Shown here piece after piece: positions 61,051 through 64,000 of a stretch of 64,000 bases of DNA. Source of the stretch: Pseudomonas sp. PB101 (GTDB lineage: Bacteria; Pseudomonadota; Gammaproteobacteria; Pseudomonadales; Pseudomonadaceae); the NCBI RefSeq assembly GCF_009764265.1, contig NZ_RWIR01000067.1, forward strand, positions 1 to 64,000, written 5' to 3'. How positions within the stretch are numbered: position 1 is the stretch's first letter; every line of letters starts with the position of its first letter. The notes under the pieces are model-generated. The model ran no database searches. It was given only the letters and a program-made list of their open reading frames with translations, and had not been told where the DNA came from. Made by a program: the position numbers and the translations under genes.

Positions 61051-61062
61051 ATGCACGTACAG
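61047..61062. promoter_or_regulatory. LexA box (SOS operator)
   Basis: CTGTATGCACGTACAG: the CTG-N10-CAG pattern of the gammaproteobacterial LexA site with most inner positions matching. It lies 19 bases upstream of the GTG start of the DUF1654 gene and overlaps its promoter. Confidence 0.75.
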
Positions 61063-61080
61063 CTTAATAAGGATAATCCT

Positions 61081-61320
61081 GTGGACACCACCTCCGACTC
61101 TCCCGAGACCTATGTACGCATGGGCCTGCGCGTTCAGAAAATCATCAACTCACCCACCGCACAAAAGGCCAGGGCAGCACTGATCTTCCGCCTTGCCGAC
61201 GAGCCGGTGGATGAATGGGAACGCCTGCTGGAGGAAATCGACGAAAACGACAACGTCACCCTCGCCTATCGCGACGATGGCGGCGTGCAGATTTTCTGGG
61301 TTGTGCCGAAGGAAGATTGA
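61081..61320 (+). CDS. DUF1654 domain protein, LexA-controlled
   Basis: A 79-residue soluble protein (PETYVRMGLRVQKIINSPTA, EWERLLEEIDEND, GGVQIFWVVPKED) of the DUF1654 family, largely confined to Pseudomonas. GTG at 61081 follows AAGGATAATCCT and lies downstream of the LexA box; an ATG at 61051 would lie inside the box and is rejected. The endonuclease gene follows after four bases. Some DUF1654 proteins are linked to DNA-damage or nuclease genes; the activity is unknown. Confidence 0.82.
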   Translation: MDTTSDSPETYVRMGLRVQKIINSPTAQKARAALIFRLADEPVDEWERLLEEIDENDNVTLAYRDDGGVQIFWVVPKED

Positions 61321-61324
61321 GTCG

Positions 61325-62014
61325 ATGAGTGCCCGCTGGTTTGTTTTACTGCTGTTGTTTTTTGTCATGGGTGCGCAGGCCGATGCCCCGCGCACTTTCA
61401 CCGAAGCGAAGAAGGTCGCCTGGAAGCTCTACGCCCCTCAGTCCACCGAGTTTTACTGCGGCTGCAAGTACACCGGCAACCGGGTGAACCTTGCCGCCTG
61501 CGGTTATGTGCCACGCAAAAATGCCAAGCGCGCATCCCGCATCGAATGGGAGCATATCGTTCCGGCCTGGCAAATCGGTCATCAACGCCAGTGCTGGCAA
61601 GAAGGCGGCCGCAAGAATTGCACCCGCTACGACCCGGTTTACCAGAAGGCCGAGGCTGATTTGCACAACCTGGTGCCGAGCATTGGCGAGGTCAATGGCG
61701 ATCGCAGCAACTTCAGCTTCGGTTGGCTGCCCGAGCAATCGGGGCAGTATGGTTCCTGCCTGACCCAGGTCGATTTCAAGGCCAAGAAAGTCATGCCCCG
61801 CCCTTCCATTCGCGGCATGATCGCCCGGACTTACTTCTACATGAGCAAGCAATATGGCTTGCGCCTGTCGAAACAGGATCGGCAGCTGTACGAAGCCTGG
61901 AACAAAACCTATCCGGTACAGGCCTGGGAACGCCAACGTAACCAGAGCGTGGCGTGCGTCATGGGGCGCGCCAACGAGTTCGTCGGCCCGGTGGACATGA
62001 AGGCCTGCGGCTGA
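61325..62014 (+). CDS. Endonuclease I family nuclease (EndA/Dns), exported
   Basis: A 229-residue protein with a signal peptide (WFVLLLLFFVMGAQA). The beta-beta-alpha-metal active site is visible in RIEWEHIVPAWQIGHQRQCW (catalytic His) and ADLHNLVPSIGEVNGDRSN (metal Asn). Eight cysteines suggest disulfides, as in Vibrio Dns. It cuts double-stranded DNA in the periplasm or outside. It is co-transcribed with the LexA-controlled DUF1654 gene, so an exported nuclease would be induced by DNA damage. Confidence 0.88.
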   Translation: MSARWFVLLLLFFVMGAQADAPRTFTEAKKVAWKLYAPQSTEFYCGCKYTGNRVNLAACGYVPRKNAKRASRIEWEHIVPAWQIGHQRQCWQEGGRKNCTRYDPVYQKAEADLHNLVPSIGEVNGDRSNFSFGWLPEQSGQYGSCLTQVDFKAKKVMPRPSIRGMIARTYFYMSKQYGLRLSKQDRQLYEAWNKTYPVQAWERQRNQSVACVMGRANEFVGPVDMKACG

Positions 62015-62031
62015 ACCCGCACACCTGAAAC

Positions 62032-62069
62032 AAAAAAAGGCCTCGAGACTGAACCCCGAGGCCTTTTTT
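62032..62069. terminator. Bidirectional rho-independent terminator
   Basis: AAAAAAAGGCCTCG pairs with CGAGGCCTTTTTT. It lies between the endonuclease gene (+) and the convergent SPOR lipoprotein gene (-). Confidence 0.85.
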
Positions 62070-62097
62070 GTTCACTGGATATCTGCGTTACAGAAGG

Positions 62098-62463
62098 TTA
62101 TTGAGTGGCAGGACGCTCAAGCACCAGCAATTCGATGTTCTGTTTCTTCGCGCGAGTGAGCGCCGCGCGGACTTCATCCTGCTTGGCTTCGGCCTCGGCT
62201 TTGGAATTGTATGGCCCCATCAGGATTCGCGTATTGCCATTTTCCTTGAGGATGCTGGACATGAAACTGTGCTCGATCAGCCAGCCACTCAAATCACTGA
62301 CGGCCTGAGGGGTTTCACCTCGCACTTCAAGGTCCCATTGCGGGCCGGACACTGCCGCCGGTACGGCAGCCATGGCCGGTTTCGGCTTCGGCGCATCCAC
62401 TCCGCTGCCCTCGCCACACCCTGCCAGTGCCAATATCGCGATTACCAGAACCATTTTGCGCAC
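62098..62463 (-). CDS. SPOR-domain lipoprotein
   Basis: A 121-residue lipoprotein: signal MVLVIAILALAGC with lipobox LAGC, a Pro/Ala linker, and a SPOR-like domain at about 45-115 (WDLEVRGETPQAVSDLSGWL; GNTRILMGPYNSKAEAEAKQ). SPOR domains bind denuded septal peptidoglycan. GTG at 62463 is chosen since GAGGG lies seven bases upstream. Monocistronic, divergent from csrA. Confidence 0.78.
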   Translation of the reverse strand: MRKMVLVIAILALAGCGEGSGVDAPKPKPAMAAVPAAVSGPQWDLEVRGETPQAVSDLSGWLIEHSFMSSILKENGNTRILMGPYNSKAEAEAKQDEVRAALTRAKKQNIELLVLERPATQ

Positions 62464-62713
62464 GGCGTTTCCCTCTAAATGCATAAAGCGGCGATTTTAC
62501 CATCCATGAATACTTCGCGAGTGCCGTAAAATGGGCTCAAAACAACGAGAATGATGGTTGCGGCCTCTGTATAGTTACGCCTTGGGAATTAATGCCACAT
62601 CTGTGCGTCAGAAAGAGGCACCCAAACCGTCAGACTTCGCACTAATCTATACATACCACCGACTTCTGCACTGTCCGAATCAGGTGCCCCACAAAGCAAT
62701 CAAGGAGAAGACC

Positions 62714-62905
62714 ATGCTGATACTCACCCGCAAAGTCGGTGAAAGCATTAATATCGGTGATGACATTACGATCACCATCCTGGGCGTAAGCGGCCAGCAA
62801 GTCAGGATTGGCATCAACGCCCCGAAGGACGTTGCAGTGCATCGTGAAGAAATTTACCAGCGCATTCAGGCCGGCCTGACCGCCCCGGAAAAGCCGCAAC
62901 CCTGA
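62714..62905 (+). CDS. csrA: Carbon storage regulator, CsrA/RsmA
   Basis: A 63-residue CsrA protein: MLILTRKVGESINIGDDITI, QVRIGINAPKDVAVHREEIY, with the RNA-binding L4 and R44-equivalent residues kept. It represses translation by binding GGA motifs and is sequestered by small RNAs of the RsmY/Z type. AAGGAG overlaps its own start region. The 250 bases upstream hold its promoter; no other gene there. Confidence 0.97.
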   Translation: MLILTRKVGESINIGDDITITILGVSGQQVRIGINAPKDVAVHREEIYQRIQAGLTAPEKPQP

Positions 62906-62922
62906 ATTCTGCTGCAGTCAGT

Positions 62923-62956
62923 AGCCAGCCCGTTCAATGTGCAACCACGGCTGGCT
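62923..62956. other. Stem-loop after csrA
   Basis: AGCCAGCC pairs with GGCTGGCT around an 18-base loop. No T run, so at best a weak terminator between csrA and the convergent DUF2214 gene. Confidence 0.35.
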
Positions 62957-63077
62957 AAAGATTCAGTATCGCCTCACTCCTGCAAGCCTCAAGGGGTTCG
63001 ATACTAGCGGCAAGCCCAATGCCCAGGCTGTCAGACTTTTCCGGTTTATCCCAGGGAAGGACGCGTTCATTGCGTGG

Positions 63078-63533
63078 TTAACCGAACATCACCCCGCGCG
63101 CCATGCCAGTCGCCGCCACTACCATCAACAACACCAACAGCGCCTCGACATGACTGATGCGTGCAAACAGCTTCGCACGCCCAGTATCGAAGGCCACTTT
63201 ACGGCCCAGCGCTATCCGCCATTTGATCAACGTCACCATTGGCGCGATCTCCAGCAGCAGGATCAGCACGAACAGGGTCATCTTCAGATGAAACAGCGGC
63301 TGATGCAGGTAATAGTCCGTGCCTTTCTCGTACCCGCCAAAGGCTCGCATCCCTCCACTGATCAGCAAAACGACAGCTGAAATCCCCCAGACATTGTCCG
63401 CCATCAGGACACCGCGCACCTGTGCGGACCCATCGGCCAAACGCCGAAAAGCCGTGCCTCGAACCAACACCGCCCAAAATCCCAGGGCCAATGCCAAAAG
63501 ATGAACCGCCGCCAGAATCCAGTGAGTCAGCAT
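63078..63533 (-). CDS. DUF2214 family membrane protein
   Basis: A 151-residue protein with four hydrophobic segments (WILAAVHLLALALGFWAVL, GISAVVLLISGGMRAFGG, LFHLKMTLFVLILLLEIAPM, HVEALLVLLMVVAATGMARG). The His and Glu residues inside the helices (AVHLLAL; FHLKM; SHVEALL) are typical of DUF2214, an inner-membrane family of unknown role. ATG at 63533 has CAGGAG upstream. Confidence 0.85.
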   Translation of the reverse strand: MLTHWILAAVHLLALALGFWAVLVRGTAFRRLADGSAQVRGVLMADNVWGISAVVLLISGGMRAFGGYEKGTDYYLHQPLFHLKMTLFVLILLLEIAPMVTLIKWRIALGRKVAFDTGRAKLFARISHVEALLVLLMVVAATGMARGVMFG

Positions 63534-63725
63534 CGAGAAGCTCCTGCCAGTTCGAAGATTGTATGAGCCTGTCAGTAGTAGCCCATGAAATGGTCGGCTG
63601 CACGGCAGTCCGCTACACAATATGACAGACCAACTAGACTCCACTGCGCTGGTTCGAGCATCCAAGGCAAGGCCAGCCCCCAACCGCAACTCACTCTCAC
63701 CGCATTGAACTGAGTAAACAAAATC

Positions 63726-64000
63726 ATGTGTAAATCATGTGATTCAAGCTCTGCTTCAAACACCACAGGCCGTCGTCGTTTTCTTCAATTTGCCGGATTG
63801 AGCGCAGGCGCCCTGCTGCTGACCGGCATACTGCCCGGCAAGATCCTCCAGGCAGCCGAAAAACCGTCAGCCCCACCAAAACCGCAAAACGTGATCAGTC
63901 CCGACATGGCGCTGAAAAGACTGATGGAGGGCAATGAGCGATATGTAACCGGCACTTCCAAAACCCATGATTTCAAAGCTGAGCGAGAGGCCCTGGTGTC
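63726..64000 (+). CDS. Beta-carbonic anhydrase, Tat-exported (5' part; runs off the window)
   Basis: The frame opens at ATG 63726 and stays open to the window end (91 codons seen). It starts MCKSCDSSSASNTTG and then a twin-arginine signal RRRFLQFAGLSAGALLL with a cleavage region QAAE. The mature start SPDMALKRLMEGNERYVTG is the usual N-terminal helix of bacterial beta-class carbonic anhydrases; the zinc motifs lie beyond the window. The enzyme interconverts CO2 and bicarbonate, here in the periplasm. No strong ribosome-binding site is visible. Confidence 0.8.
   Translation, partial: MCKSCDSSSASNTTGRRRFLQFAGLSAGALLLTGILPGKILQAAEKPSAPPKPQNVISPDMALKRLMEGNERYVTGTSKTHDFKAEREALV

Noticed and set aside
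1..64000. CRISPR arrays, insertion sequences, prophage genes, toxin-antitoxin pairs
   Set aside because: None seen: no regularly spaced repeats, no transposase or phage proteins, no recognisable TA pair.

Overview
The window is chromosomal DNA of a Pseudomonas, most likely of the P. fluorescens group. The basis is gene order and protein resemblance: thrS-infC-rpmI-rplT-pheS-pheT-ihfA-merR-tRNA-Pro, a rbsBACRKD-nucleoside hydrolase operon, csrA/rsmA, an OsmC-YcaO fusion, a DUF1654 protein and REPIN-type repeats. No integrase, transposase, phage gene or CRISPR array was found.

Layout. (1) 1-6230: three tandem sigma70-type promoters reading left, with a leader typical of an rRNA operon that lies outside the window; the OsmC-YcaO gene; the divergent pair ptrR / sad (succinate semialdehyde dehydrogenase); a DUF3016 protein and a small acidic protein. 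(2) 6354-14027: a TetR-controlled catabolic unit. A leftward run encodes a two-subunit acyl-CoA dehydrogenase, a zinc alcohol dehydrogenase, an alpha-methylacyl-CoA racemase-type protein and an MFS carrier; diverging from it are a crotonase-fold protein and the TetR regulator, with a near-perfect operator between. (3) 14085-41648: a large lipid-type catabolic cluster. It holds an aldehyde dehydrogenase, an exported propeller-like protein, an LCAD-type acyl-CoA dehydrogenase, two SCPx-type thiolases, a split MaoC hydratase, an SDR dehydrogenase, an acyl-CoA ligase, two MalT-like (LAL) LuxR regulators, a DUF1302/DUF1329 envelope pair, an MBL-fold protein, a second two-subunit acyl-CoA dehydrogenase, a second racemase, and an esterase-PhaE-like-PhaC-like operon. 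(4) 41905-49358: tRNA-Pro and the conserved translation/ihfA operon. (5) 49734-64000: housekeeping and small genes, including a cold-shock protein, an I78 inhibitor, the ribose operon, asparaginase, a LexA-boxed DUF1654/endonuclease operon, a SPOR lipoprotein, csrA, DUF2214, and the 5' end of a Tat-exported carbonic anhydrase.

How the cluster may work. Racemase, acyl-CoA dehydrogenase, MaoC hydratase, MFE-2-like SDR dehydrogenase and SCPx thiolase are the same enzyme set that peroxisomes use to shorten alpha-methyl-branched (isoprenoid or bile-acid) side chains. Here they are separate bacterial genes, together with an acyl-CoA ligase, an esterase and outer-membrane/periplasmic proteins of the kind found in hydrophobic-substrate clusters. 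The substrate is unknown. Two features stand out. G/C homopolymer tracts followed by A-[T/G]-[G/T], resembling the E. coli MalT box, occur upstream of most transcription units of region 3. A class III-like polyhydroxyalkanoate synthase pair sits where (R)-3-hydroxyacyl-CoA would be produced. Function and regulation of this cluster are inference from motifs and context.
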